This document shows, in pieces, positions 9,282-18,457 of a DNA stretch of 62,204 bases. Positions within the stretch are counted from its first letter, which is position 1, and every line of letters starts with the position of its first letter. The stretch comes from Anaerolineae bacterium (GTDB taxonomy: Bacteria > Chloroflexota > Anaerolineae > Aggregatilineales > Phototrophicaceae). The stretch is taken from NCBI GenBank assembly GCA_023382675.1, contig JAHDWN010000037.1, positions 1 through 62,204 on the forward strand, in the 5' to 3' direction. The translations under genes were made by a program, and so were the position numbers. The notes below the pieces were generated by a model. The model was not told the origin of the DNA, did no database searches, and saw nothing but the letters and a program-made list of their open reading frames with translations.

Positions 9282-9385
9282 CTCCCCTTCTCCCTGCGCA
9301 GCCGTCGGGAGAACGCGAGCGGCGACTGAAAGCGCCTCGGAAATCCCATTCATGGGCGGGGCTGGGGGATGAGGCTGAAGTGCGC
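9282..9385. repeat. Dispersed GC-rich inverted repeat (copy A, partial)
   Basis: Contains CTCCCCTTCTCCCTGCGC, and its right side ends GGGGGATGAGGCTGAAG. Both ends match the repeat at 12838-12960, allowing for inversion of the inner block. It lies in the non-coding gap before mreB. It looks like a non-coding mobile repeat (MITE-like or REP-like), copies of which are common in genomes of this kind. Confidence 0.55.
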
Positions 9386-9432
9386 TGATCACAGACTGTG
9401 CAGTCGCCCCATCGTCGGCTAAACGGCGCTCG

Positions 9433-9459
9433 TTGCCCTGCCCTGGGTCATGGTATACT
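9433..9459 (+). promoter_or_regulatory. Promoter of mreB (extended -10)
   Basis: TGGTATACT at 9451-9459 is an extended -10 (TGnTATACT). A weak -35, TTGCCC, lies at 9433-9438, 15 bases upstream. The predicted start is near 9466, about 40 bases before the mreB ATG. Confidence 0.5.
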
Positions 9460-9505
9460 TCGCCGTTAGCGAAAAGCACGCCTGCGGGCAGGTAGATACA
9501 CGCCA

Positions 9506-10513
9506 ATGGGACTGTTTGACAAACGACTGGGTGTTGACCTGGGCACGGTCAACGTCCTGATTTACGAAAACGAGCAGATTGTGCTCCAGGAGCCGTCACT
9601 CGTCGCACTGACGGTCGAGGACGAGCGCATCGTCGAGATCGGCCAGCCAGCGCGCGAGATGCTCGGCAAGGTGGACGACGAAGACATTCAGATCGTGCGT
9701 CCGCTTCAGAGCGGTGTCATCGCCGACTACGAAGTCACCGAGGCGATGCTGCGCCACTTCTTCAACAAGATCGCCGGGCGCGTGCGCCTGTTCAGGCCGA
9801 CGGTGATGATGTCTGTGCCCTACGGCGTGACCAGCGTCGAAAAGCGCGCCGTCTACGAAGCCGCCGTCAGTGCCGGGGCGCGTGAGGCCTTTCTGATCTG
9901 GGAGCCGCTGGCAGCGGCCATCGGCGCGGGGCTGCCGGTCGGCACGCCGGCGGGCGATATGGTCGTCAACATCGGCGGCGGCATCACCGAGGCCGCGGTC
10001 ATGACGATGAACAACATCGTCCGCGCGGAAAGTGGGCGTGTCGGTGGCCTCAACGTCGATGATGCCATCATCAGCTACTGCCGCCGCAAATACAGCCTGA
10101 CCATCGGCCAGCCCTCCGCCGAGTCGGTCAAAATCCAGGTTGGCGCGGCGACGACGCTTGTCGATGAGCTGGCGATGGAAGTGCAGGGACGCGATAACGT
10201 CACCGGCCTGCCGCGTACGATCACGCTGACGACCAGCGAAGTCGTCGAAGCGATCCAGGAGCCATTGAGCCAGATCGTGAGTGTGGTGCGCGGCGTGCTC
10301 AGCAACACACCGCCGGAACTGGCGTCCGACATTATCGACCGTGGCATCGTCCTCACCGGTGGCGGCGCGCTCCTGCGTGGGATGGATCAATTCCTGACGC
10401 AGCAGGTACAGGTGCCTGTCTACCGCGCGAACAACGCCATGATCGCGGTCGCGGTGGGTGCGGGACGGGCGCTCAACGATCCGGCGCTGCTGCGGCGCGT
10501 CGTTCAGGCCTAA
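9506..10513 (+). CDS. mreB: Rod shape-determining actin homologue MreB
   Basis: 335 residues, standard length. It has the actin-fold ATP motifs: phosphate-1 LGVDLGTVNVLIY, connect segment VIADYEVTEAMLRHF, EPLAAAIGAGLPV, phosphate-2 VVNIGGGITEAAV and adenosine motif LTGGGALLRGM. It polymerises under the membrane to direct cell-wall synthesis. No mreC or mreD follows, so it is separated from its usual partners. A methyltransferase gene follows after 35 bases. Confidence 0.93.
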   Translation: MGLFDKRLGVDLGTVNVLIYENEQIVLQEPSLVALTVEDERIVEIGQPAREMLGKVDDEDIQIVRPLQSGVIADYEVTEAMLRHFFNKIAGRVRLFRPTVMMSVPYGVTSVEKRAVYEAAVSAGAREAFLIWEPLAAAIGAGLPVGTPAGDMVVNIGGGITEAAVMTMNNIVRAESGRVGGLNVDDAIISYCRRKYSLTIGQPSAESVKIQVGAATTLVDELAMEVQGRDNVTGLPRTITLTTSEVVEAIQEPLSQIVSVVRGVLSNTPPELASDIIDRGIVLTGGGALLRGMDQFLTQQVQVPVYRANNAMIAVAVGAGRALNDPALLRRVVQA

Positions 10514-10548
10514 CGCCCGGCGCGCTTACCTGCCCCTGGGAGTTGATT

Positions 10549-11193
10549 ATGGCAGGTCATGAAGGCGCACGACGCTTTTTCAACACCATCGTCTACGAAA
10601 TGCTCGCGCCGGTCTACGACGGCCTGGACTGGTCAACGCTCGGCGCATGGTGGCGCTACGTCAGCCGCGCGCTCGATCACGTGCCTGCACACCGGCGTGT
10701 GCTGGAGGTCGGCTTCGGCCCCGGCAAGTTGCAGGCGGCGCTGGCACGCCAGGCGGAACTGTGCGTCGGTATCGACCTGGCGCTGGGCATGTGCCGTTTC
10801 ACGCGGCGGCGCTTGCAGCGCGGCGGGCTGCCGGTCAGGCTGGCGCGGGGCAGTGTCTTCGCGCTGCCATTCCCGTCAGGCGTGTTCGATACTGTCGTCA
10901 GCACCTTCGCCATGTCCGGGCTGGCGAATGAGGAACAGGCCGTCGCCGAGATGGCGCGTGTTCTCGTGCCGGAGGGGACGCTGGCGCTGGTCGATATTGG
11001 CCTGCCGCTGGATGGCAATCGCACCGGGGCGTTCTGGGCGCATCTCTGGGAGCGCTTCGGCGATTTTCTCTACGATTACCCGGCACTCATCCGGGCAAAC
11101 GCGCTCGACGTGATTGTCTTTGATGAGTTCGGGCCGGGCAAGCACCTGCGCACGGTCGTAGGCAAAAAGGTCAGCGCCTCGCAGCGCGCTTAG
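10549..11193 (+). CDS. Class I SAM-dependent methyltransferase (UbiE/Methyltransf_11 type)
   Basis: About 214 residues. Start set at ATG 10549, because GGGAG at 10538-10542 is 6 bases upstream; the in-frame TTG at 10543 touches the ribosome site. Motif I is LEVGFGPGKLQAAL, the acidic residue ending strand 2 is GIDLALGM, and post-motif sequences ARGSVFALPFPSGVFDTVVSTFAM and EMARVLVPEGTLALVD fit UbiE-like small-molecule or lipid methyltransferases. The substrate is not predictable. Its 3' end overlaps the convergent MgtC-like gene by 4 bases. Confidence 0.85.
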   Translation: MAGHEGARRFFNTIVYEMLAPVYDGLDWSTLGAWWRYVSRALDHVPAHRRVLEVGFGPGKLQAALARQAELCVGIDLALGMCRFTRRRLQRGGLPVRLARGSVFALPFPSGVFDTVVSTFAMSGLANEEQAVAEMARVLVPEGTLALVDIGLPLDGNRTGAFWAHLWERFGDFLYDYPALIRANALDVIVFDEFGPGKHLRTVVGKKVSASQRA

Positions 11194-11822
11194 AAGCGAA
11201 TTTCCTTCACGTCCTTATCCGCCAGCAGCCGTTCGACCAGCAGATCGTGATCTTTTGGCCGGCCATGCGCTGCCCAGGTGCAGATGAGGTCACGGCCACG
11301 GCGAACCCGTTTGCGCTGGCGCACCCGAAGCTGATACTCCTCGAACATGCCTTCAATCTCACGCAGCTTCCGGCTGTTCACGTCGAGCACGATCTCGTAG
11401 GTGTGCCAGGCGCGCTGCTCGTCGATCCAGCGCTCGAAGCGGGGAAAGACCATCAAGACGACGGCGATCAAGACGGTTGCCACAGCCACCAGTGTGTAAA
11501 AGCCGCCGCCGATACCTACGCCGAGGGCGGCTGCCAGCCAGATGGTCGCAGCCGTCGTCAACCCGGTGATACGCCCGCCATTGCGCAAGATTACCCCTGC
11601 GCCGAGGAAGCCGATGCCAGTGACGATGTTGGCGGCCATCCGTGTTGGATCGCCGTCAGCATTCATCCGTAACGAGAACAGCGTAAACAAGGTTGAACCG
11701 ACGCAGATGAGGATGAGTGTGCGGAAACCAGCCGCTTTATCGCGAAATTCACGTTCTGCGCCAATGATGCCGCCGACGAGAATCGCGGCCAGAAGCTTGA
11801 TCAGGTCGTCAGGGATGACCAT
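11190..11822 (-). CDS. MgtC/SapB-family membrane protein
   Basis: 210 residues. The N-terminal part has about four to five hydrophobic helices with the family signature GGIIGAEREFRDKAAGFRT, GFLGAGVILR and GLTTAATIWLAAALGVGIGGG. The C-terminal ~70 residues form a soluble domain (DVNSRKLREIEGMFEEYQ). MgtC relatives influence Mg2+ homeostasis and membrane ATPase activity; the exact role here is unknown. Confidence 0.9.
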   Translation of the reverse strand: MVIPDDLIKLLAAILVGGIIGAEREFRDKAAGFRTLILICVGSTLFTLFSLRMNADGDPTRMAANIVTGIGFLGAGVILRNGGRITGLTTAATIWLAAALGVGIGGGFYTLVAVATVLIAVVLMVFPRFERWIDEQRAWHTYEIVLDVNSRKLREIEGMFEEYQLRVRQRKRVRRGRDLICTWAAHGRPKDHDLLVERLLADKDVKEIRF

Positions 11823-11873
11823 GAACGTCTACCCCTTTCCTGTACGAGTACGTGCGTGTGGCGCGGGCATCTA

Positions 11874-12494
11874 TTAGGGCAGATAGTACGTCATGCGCTG
11901 GAGATGAAGCACGGGGTCGATGTACTGCACGTGTACATCTTCGGGGACATTCAGGTTGATCGGCGCGTAATTGAGAATGGCGCGCACACCCGCTGCGATT
12001 AGTTGATCGGCCACACCCTGCGCATGTTCCGCCGGCACCGCGATCATCGCGATCTGAATGCCGCGCTCAGTGATCTCTGAGGTCAGTTTGTCAATCGACT
12101 GCACGTGGAACGCGCCGACCTTCTTGCCGACTTTGTCCGGCGAGCTGTCGAAGACGCAGGTGATGTGAAAGCCCCGCTCGGTAAACCCCTTATAGCGCGC
12201 CACTGCACTACCAAGATCGCCCGCGCCGACCAGTGCCACTTCCCATTCACGCTCGACTTTGAGCACCTGACGCAGTTGCTCTTTGAGATAATGGATCTTG
12301 TAGCCGGTGCCCTGCTTGCCGAAGCCACCAAAGTGCGACAAGTCCTTGCGAATTTGGGCGGAACTGATGCCCAAACGCTTGCCCAGTTCCTGGGATGACG
12401 TAACCTCGTGCCCTTCCTGCGCAAGCCGGTCGAGGGCGCGCAGGTAGATGGGCAGGCGGCTGATGACAATATCCGGGATCATAGTGGACGCCAT
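11874..12494 (-). CDS. rex: Redox-sensing transcriptional repressor Rex
   Basis: 206 residues from ATG 12494 ([10 protein letters not shown]), the usual Rex length. In-frame codons further upstream belong to the promoter. An N-terminal winged helix ([33 protein letters not shown]) is followed by an NAD(H) Rossmann domain ([19 protein letters not shown]). Rex represses fermentation and respiration genes when NADH/NAD+ is low. A candidate Rex operator sits just upstream, which would make it autoregulated. Confidence 0.95.
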   Translation of the reverse strand: MASTMIPDIVISRLPIYLRALDRLAQEGHEVTSSQELGKRLGISSAQIRKDLSHFGGFGKQGTGYKIHYLKEQLRQVLKVEREWEVALVGAGDLGSAVARYKGFTERGFHITCVFDSSPDKVGKKVGAFHVQSIDKLTSEITERGIQIAMIAVPAEHAQGVADQLIAAGVRAILNYAPINLNVPEDVHVQYIDPVLHLQRMTYYLP

Positions 12495-12531
12495 GAACCT
12501 GCGCTCACTTCCTTGTAGGGCGGAAGCCGGT

Positions 12532-12549
12532 ATGTGAAAGATATCGCAT
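12532..12549. promoter_or_regulatory. Candidate Rex operator in the rex promoter
   Basis: ATGTGAAAGATATCGCAT resembles the known Rex consensus TTGTGAAATATTTCACAA: the left half-site TGTGAAA is exact and the right half is degenerate. It lies 38 bases upstream of the rex ATG and just downstream of a likely -10 (TATATT at 12557-12552 on the - strand), so bound Rex would block its own transcription. Confidence 0.45.
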
Positions 12550-12837
12550 TTAATATAGCATACCGAACAGTTGTATCGCCACACATTCCTTAACCAGAGA
12601 GACTGGCCGGTTTTGGACAGGATGCCTGTGATCTAATAGGCATACAGGAAACTGGCTCGATCTCGGCTGTTCTGCCAAGGACATCCGGCTGAGGCTGCTG
12701 CATTTGTACGATGAGAGTCACCAAAGAATTGGCGCTCACGTCACAACTCTAGCTGCATGTTTATCGTAAAATGATAGGGAACGCGCGGATCGGCGCTGCT
12801 TGCGATGCTGTCGGCGAACCATTTGAGTCGCTTTTTG

Positions 12838-12960
12838 CCCTCATCCCCCGCCCCCTTATCCCGAACGCTGCGCTGGGAGAAGGGGAGAGAATAGCTGGAA
12901 AAGTCCCTCTCCAAGCCGCGCAGCGGCGGTCGGGAGAGGGACATAGGGTGAGGGCTGAAT
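12838..12960. repeat. Dispersed MITE-like inverted repeat (copy B)
   Basis: Outer inverted ends CCCTCA (12839-12844) and TGAGGG (12949-12954) enclose GCGCTGGGAGAAGGGGAGAG and an inner hairpin with a 10-bp perfect stem (GTCCCTCTCC 12903-12912 with GGAGAGGGAC 12933-12942). It lies in the gap between rex and the export operon. An open frame runs through it into the adaptor gene, which could mislead start prediction. Confidence 0.65.
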
Positions 12961-13013
12961 TCGCCAACAGCACTGCTTGCCGGTTCGCTGCGACAATGGA
13001 CGGGAGTTTTGAT

Positions 13014-14405
13014 TTGAAACGACCTGTAGGTTGTTCGCTGCTGCTGCTGGCTGTGTTGATGTTGGGCGTGCCGGTGCTCGTCTTTGCCTCGCGGCAGAAT
13101 CAGGCGGCCAGCGAAGCGGCGCAACATGCAAATATCGATCTTCACACTGTCACCACCGGCGATGTTACCGTCGCGGTCACGGCCCTGGGCCAGGTCGATG
13201 CCGATGTCAGCGCCAATCTCAGCGTTGCCAGCGCCGGGCGCGTCGCGGAAGTCCTGGCACAGCCGGGCGACATTGTGCGCGCGGGTGATGTCATCGCGCA
13301 TCTGGAGAACGACACTCAGCAGATTGGCGTCGAACAGGCGCGGCTGGGTCTGGAAATGGCACAGGTTCGCCGTGACGACCTGCTCGCCGGGCCGGATAGT
13401 GGGCAGATAGCCGTCGCGCAGGCGAACATCGACGCCGCGCGCGGTTCGTATCGCTCTGCCGCCGGTGCGGTCAATCCCGACGATTTGCGCGCCGCCGAAC
13501 TGGGCTATCAGCAGGCATTGGCTGCGGTGGAAAATGCGCAGCACGCCCGCGCGACCGCGCCGGGCGGCCAGCCCGAAGAGCGCTACGCGCTGCTCGATGC
13601 GCAGGTCGGCGCGGCATCGTTCCAGGCGGAAATCGCCCGGCTGCGTGTCGAGTCGCTGCGGCGAGGCGGCGGCGCACAGGCGGGCGCGGCAGCGGCGCGG
13701 GTTGACCAGGCAGAAGCGGAACTTGAACGCCTGCTCGCCGGGCCGGCGCAGAGCCAGATCGACAGCGCGGACGCCGCGATTGCCCAGGCATCCGCCGCGC
13801 TGGATCGCGCGCAAACTGCGCTCGATAACACGCTGGTGACAGCCCCGATTGAGGGTGTGATCACCGCGCTCAATCTGGAGGTCGGGCAGTTGATCGCGCC
13901 TGGCGTACCGGTCGGCATGATCACCGATGTGACGCCGCTGCGGGTGCTTGTCAACGTCGATGAGATCGACGTGCGCCAGCTTCACGAAGGCATGGCCGCG
14001 TCGATTACCTTCGATGCGCTGGAAAACGTGACTGTCCCGGCGACGGTTGAACGGATCGCGCTGGTCGGCGTCGAGCAGGGCGGCATTGTCAGCTACCCGG
14101 TGACGCTGCGCCTGGACGAGGGTGTGGACAGCCGTATCCGCGTCGGCATGACGGCGGACGCCTCGCTCATCACCGACACGCGCACGGGCGTGCTGTTCGT
14201 ACCCAACCGCTACATCCGCCTGGATCGCCAGCGCGGAACAGCATTCGTCAACGTCGTCAACGCGGCAGGTGAATTGGAAGAGATCGAAATCACGCTCGGC
14301 TTGCAGGGCGACGACGTCAGCGAAGTCGTCGCCGGCTTGCAGGCGGGCGATGTGATCGCGGTCGAACTCGGCGGCGATTCGTTAGCTATTTTCGGAGGCG
14401 GCTGA
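13014..14405 (+). CDS. HlyD/MacA-type membrane-fusion adaptor, first of two
   Basis: About 463 residues. The best start is TTG 13014 (KRPVGCSLLLL), 7 bases after GGGAG. ATG 12996 is possible but has no ribosome site; earlier in-frame codons lie inside a dispersed repeat. An N-terminal membrane anchor is followed by a lipoyl-like half-domain (VSASAGRVAEVLAQPGDIV region), a long Ala/Gln-rich coiled coil (about 110-270), the second lipoyl half (VTAPIEGVITALNLEVGQLI) and beta-barrel/proximal domains. It links an ABC exporter to its exit path. It ends one base before the second adaptor. Confidence 0.87.
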   Translation: MKRPVGCSLLLLAVLMLGVPVLVFASRQNQAASEAAQHANIDLHTVTTGDVTVAVTALGQVDADVSANLSVASAGRVAEVLAQPGDIVRAGDVIAHLENDTQQIGVEQARLGLEMAQVRRDDLLAGPDSGQIAVAQANIDAARGSYRSAAGAVNPDDLRAAELGYQQALAAVENAQHARATAPGGQPEERYALLDAQVGAASFQAEIARLRVESLRRGGGAQAGAAAARVDQAEAELERLLAGPAQSQIDSADAAIAQASAALDRAQTALDNTLVTAPIEGVITALNLEVGQLIAPGVPVGMITDVTPLRVLVNVDEIDVRQLHEGMAASITFDALENVTVPATVERIALVGVEQGGIVSYPVTLRLDEGVDSRIRVGMTADASLITDTRTGVLFVPNRYIRLDRQRGTAFVNVVNAAGELEEIEITLGLQGDDVSEVVAGLQAGDVIAVELGGDSLAIFGGG

Positions 14406-14406
14406 T

Positions 14407-15870
14407 ATGCGGCGGTTAGCGCGCATTCTTGTGACGGTAGGTGTTCTCGCTGTGCTGGCGGTCGGGGTGTCGCTGTTCATTCAACGGCAGAACGCCGGGG
14501 CACAGGAGACCGCCAGTGACGTGATCGACGAAACCGTCGTGCGTCGGGATACCCTGCGCGTGGCGATTGGCGCGACCGGCAGCATTGCGCCGCGCCGTGA
14601 AGTTGCCCTCGCTTTCGAGCTGCAAAACGTCGTTGATGAGATCCAGGTCGCCGAGGGGCAGCCGGTCGCCGCCGGGGATGTGCTGGCGCGGCAGAAGGCG
14701 GATACGCTCGAAGCTGCCTTGCGTGACGCCGAGATCGCGCGTGACCTGCGCCAGATCGCCTACGATGCGCTGCTCGCCCCGCCGCGCGCTGTCGATATTG
14801 CTGCGGCACAGGCGGCGCTCGACACTGCGCAGGCGCAGCTTGCGGCGGTCTACAGCAGCACCTCGCCCGAACAGACAGAGATCGCGCGCTTGCAGGCGGA
14901 AATCGCACGTAATCAACTCTGGCAGGCGCAGCTTCAGCGCGACATGGCCGTCAACCCGCCGCCCGTGACCGTCTCGCAGGATGTGCCGGGCATTGGCACG
15001 GTCGAGCAGACGGTCGAGGTACCCGGCGCAAACCCGGAGCAGTTCTCGCCCGGCCTGGAGCAGGCCGAGTTCGGCGTTCAGGTCGCCGATGCCCAGGCCG
15101 CCGCTGCGGGCAGCCGGGGCGCGGACGCTGGGTCGGTCGCTTCGGCGCAGGCCGCTATCGTCCAGGCGCAGACCGCGCTCGACCGGCTGATGAACGGGCC
15201 GTCCGAGATCGACCTGCACCTGTCGGCCATCGAGCTTCAGCAGGCGCAGTTGAATGTCGAACTGGCGCAGTTGAATCTGGATCGCGCCGTGCTGCGCGCG
15301 CCGTTCGACGGCGTCGTCGGCCAGATGAATCTGACCATCGGCGAGCCGCCGCCGCAACAGCAGGCCGCTGTGCTGATGCTCGATCCCGGCGGCTACTACA
15401 TTGATCTGGCGATTGACGAAACCGACATTGGCCGGATCGAAATCGGCCAGCACGTCGATCTTGATCTCGATGCGCTGCCATCCGACACATTGACAGGTGT
15501 TGTGACTCGAACCGACATCGCGCCGGCAGCGCTCGCGCCCGGCCAGACGCAGCAGGTCGTGATCTATCGTGTGCGTGTCGAACTTGACCCGACCGACGCG
15601 CCGCTGCGTTCGGGCATGACGGCGACTGCATCGATCCTGATCAGCGAGCGCCCGGACACGCTGGTGCTCGCCAACCGCTTCATCCGCATCGACCGCGATA
15701 CCGGCGAGGCCTTCGTCACGATCCAGAATGCAGACGGCGCATACGAGGAGATACCGGTCGCTTTGGGTGCGCGCAACGAGACGGAGAGCGAACTCCTGAG
15801 CGGTGTTGACGAGGGTACACGTGTCATTCTGGTGCCGCAAGCTGCCCTGACCTTTGGACCGAGGGGGTAG
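14407..15870 (+). CDS. HlyD/MacA-type membrane-fusion adaptor, second of two
   Basis: 487 residues, ATG preceded by GGAGG. The architecture is that of the previous gene: N-terminal anchor, lipoyl half (LAFELQNVVDEIQVAEGQPV), coiled coil rich in Ala and Gln interrupted by a VPGIGTVEQTVEVPG insert, second lipoyl half (LRAPFDGVVGQMNLTIGEPP) and a C-terminal beta domain. Sequence similarity to its neighbour is clear but distant, so this is an old duplication. The two may form a mixed adaptor or serve different substrates. Confidence 0.87.
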   Translation: MRRLARILVTVGVLAVLAVGVSLFIQRQNAGAQETASDVIDETVVRRDTLRVAIGATGSIAPRREVALAFELQNVVDEIQVAEGQPVAAGDVLARQKADTLEAALRDAEIARDLRQIAYDALLAPPRAVDIAAAQAALDTAQAQLAAVYSSTSPEQTEIARLQAEIARNQLWQAQLQRDMAVNPPPVTVSQDVPGIGTVEQTVEVPGANPEQFSPGLEQAEFGVQVADAQAAAAGSRGADAGSVASAQAAIVQAQTALDRLMNGPSEIDLHLSAIELQQAQLNVELAQLNLDRAVLRAPFDGVVGQMNLTIGEPPPQQQAAVLMLDPGGYYIDLAIDETDIGRIEIGQHVDLDLDALPSDTLTGVVTRTDIAPAALAPGQTQQVVIYRVRVELDPTDAPLRSGMTATASILISERPDTLVLANRFIRIDRDTGEAFVTIQNADGAYEEIPVALGARNETESELLSGVDEGTRVILVPQAALTFGPRG

Positions 15871-15917
15871 CGCCGGTGAGAATGTCGTTCACCGGGGATT
15901 GATGGATAGGAGTCAGG

Positions 15918-16757
<840 letters not shown>

Positions 16758-16804
16758 CGCGTAGCAGTGCTGATGGGCGACATAGGCTGCTGATAGGACG
16801 AAAA

Positions 16805-17206
16805 ATGAACAGTTTCTTGCGTGTGGCCTGGTTGGTGTTTCTCGCGCTAACCATAGGTTCACAGAGTAATCTGTTGGCCCAGGCATCGGCGACGGGCGTA
16901 TTCGAAGAGGCCGCTTGTCCGTTTCAAATCACTGGTACCGAAATGTCAGGCCTCGATGTCACCTGTGGAGATTTGATCGTGCCCGAAGATCGCACCAACC
17001 CGGATAGCCCCAACATCCGTCTTGCCGTCGCCATCTTTCACCATCCCGATGGCAATCCTGAACGCGACCCGCTAGTCTACTTGATGGGCGGCCCTGGCTA
17101 TAGTGTCGTGAGCACGCTTCCCTGGGTACGCGGCGGACAGATGAGACCAACGAACCATATGGATAACAAAGCGCAGATTTACCAACACGTGAGATTCTCA
17201 TCCTAA
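16805..17206 (+). pseudogene. Truncated alpha/beta-hydrolase (N-terminal fragment only)
   Basis: 133 codons. A signal peptide (MNSFLRVAWLVFLALTIG to about LLAQA) leads into the start of a secreted TAP/prolyl-aminopeptidase-like hydrolase: CGDLIVPEDRTNPDSPNIRL, then DPLVYLMGGPG, the oxyanion-loop motif. The family is normally ~450-550 residues, and the Ser, Asp and His of the triad are all missing. After residue ~112 the sequence no longer resembles the family and stops exactly at the permease ATG. It keeps a ribosome site (AGGA), so a short peptide may still be made. It splits an ATPase-permease pair that is usually adjacent. Confidence 0.7.
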
Positions 17207-18451
17207 ATGAACTTCCTGGAGAACATCCGCCTCGCCATTGAAGGGCTGGCGACCAACCGGCTGCGCGCCATTCTGACGACGCTCGGCATCATCATCGGCG
17301 TCGGCGCGGTCATCGTGCTCGTCAGCCTGGGGCGCGGCGTCGAAGGCTACATCGCGTCCGAATTCCAGGGACTGGGATCGAACGTGCTGTTCGTGTTCTC
17401 GTCCGCGCCGGAGAGCGAAACACGGACGACGATCCAGCCGCTCTCGACGCTCGAAGGCCAGGCGCTGGCCGATCCACGCATCGCGCCGAGCATCAAACAG
17501 GTGGCGCTCGAATACGCCGTCTTTGCCGAGATCGTTGGGCCAGAAGGCAGCACGCGCCTGTCGGTGAGCGGGGTGACACCGAACTGGCAGGAAGTGCGCC
17601 AGTGGTTCCCACAGCCAGGCAGCGCCTTCATTTCACAGACCGACATCGACGACGCGGCGCGCGTGGCGGTGCTCGGCACGACCGTGGTCGAGCGCCTGTT
17701 CGGGGATAAGACTGCCGACCCGGTCGGGCAGACGATCCGCATCAACGAGCGTCCGTTCACGGTCGTCGGCGTCATGACGGAGCAGGGTGCGGGCATCGGC
17801 GCGCTCGGCGATCAGAACGAGATCATCCTCATCCCGATCACGACTGCGCAGACTCGTCTGAGCCAGGCGCGCACCCGGGACGGCGGCTATCGCGTGTCCG
17901 TCATGCACATCGAGGCGGCCTCACCGGAGGCCATGGAGTCGGCCTCGCGCGAGATCGAAGCCTATCTCAACCAAGCGCACGGCATCAACTTCCAGGGCGA
18001 GCAAGACTTCAGCATCATCAACCAGGCGACGATCCTCGACTCGCTCGGCGCGGTGACGGGTGTGCTGACAGCCTTTCTGAGTCTGCTCGCGGGCATTTCA
18101 CTGCTGGTTGGCGGCATCGGCATCATGAACATCATGCTCGTCTCAGTGACGGAACGCACGCGCGAGATCGGCCTGCGCAAGGCGGTCGGCGCCCGCGGAT
18201 TAGACATCCTGCTGCAATTTCTGATCGAGAGCCTGGTGCTGTCTCTGATCGGCGGGGCGCTCGGCGTTGCTCTGGGCGGGCTGGGCACGTGGATCGGCGG
18301 CCTGCTCGTGCCCGATCTGGACTTGTCGGTGACATCAGATGCGGTCGTCCTGGCGACATTCGTCAGCAGCTTCATCGGCGTGTTCTTCGGTCTGTATCCC
18401 GCCGGACGCGCCGCCAACATGCGCCCGATTGACGCGCTGCGCTTCGAATAG
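17207..18451 (+). CDS. MacB-type ABC transporter permease (FtsX family)
   Basis: 414 residues. TM1 lies near the N-terminus (RLRAILTTLGIIIGVGAVIVLVSL), followed by a ~220-residue extracytoplasmic MacB_PCD domain and three C-terminal TM helices containing VGGIGIMNIMLVSVTERTREIG and the end motif YPAGRAANMRPIDALRFE. It works with the ATPase at 15918 and the two adaptors as a mechanotransmission-type exporter of a drug, peptide or lipid. The ATG directly follows the stop of the hydrolase fragment and has no good ribosome site, so it may depend on read-on translation. Confidence 0.92.
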   Translation: MNFLENIRLAIEGLATNRLRAILTTLGIIIGVGAVIVLVSLGRGVEGYIASEFQGLGSNVLFVFSSAPESETRTTIQPLSTLEGQALADPRIAPSIKQVALEYAVFAEIVGPEGSTRLSVSGVTPNWQEVRQWFPQPGSAFISQTDIDDAARVAVLGTTVVERLFGDKTADPVGQTIRINERPFTVVGVMTEQGAGIGALGDQNEIILIPITTAQTRLSQARTRDGGYRVSVMHIEAASPEAMESASREIEAYLNQAHGINFQGEQDFSIINQATILDSLGAVTGVLTAFLSLLAGISLLVGGIGIMNIMLVSVTERTREIGLRKAVGARGLDILLQFLIESLVLSLIGGALGVALGGLGTWIGGLLVPDLDLSVTSDAVVLATFVSSFIGVFFGLYPAGRAANMRPIDALRFE

Positions 18452-18457
18452 CCCGCC

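Noticed and set aside
9072-9506. 144-codon - strand frame before mreB
   Set aside because: Runs through the dispersed repeat and the mreB promoter; no ribosome site or recognisable domain.
12741-13985. 414-codon - strand frame over the first adaptor
   Set aside because: Antisense to a well-supported adaptor gene; composition typical of a GC-rich shadow frame.
14416-15840. 474-codon - strand frame over the second adaptor
   Set aside because: Antisense shadow; no domain motifs, while the + strand frame has lipoyl and coiled-coil features.
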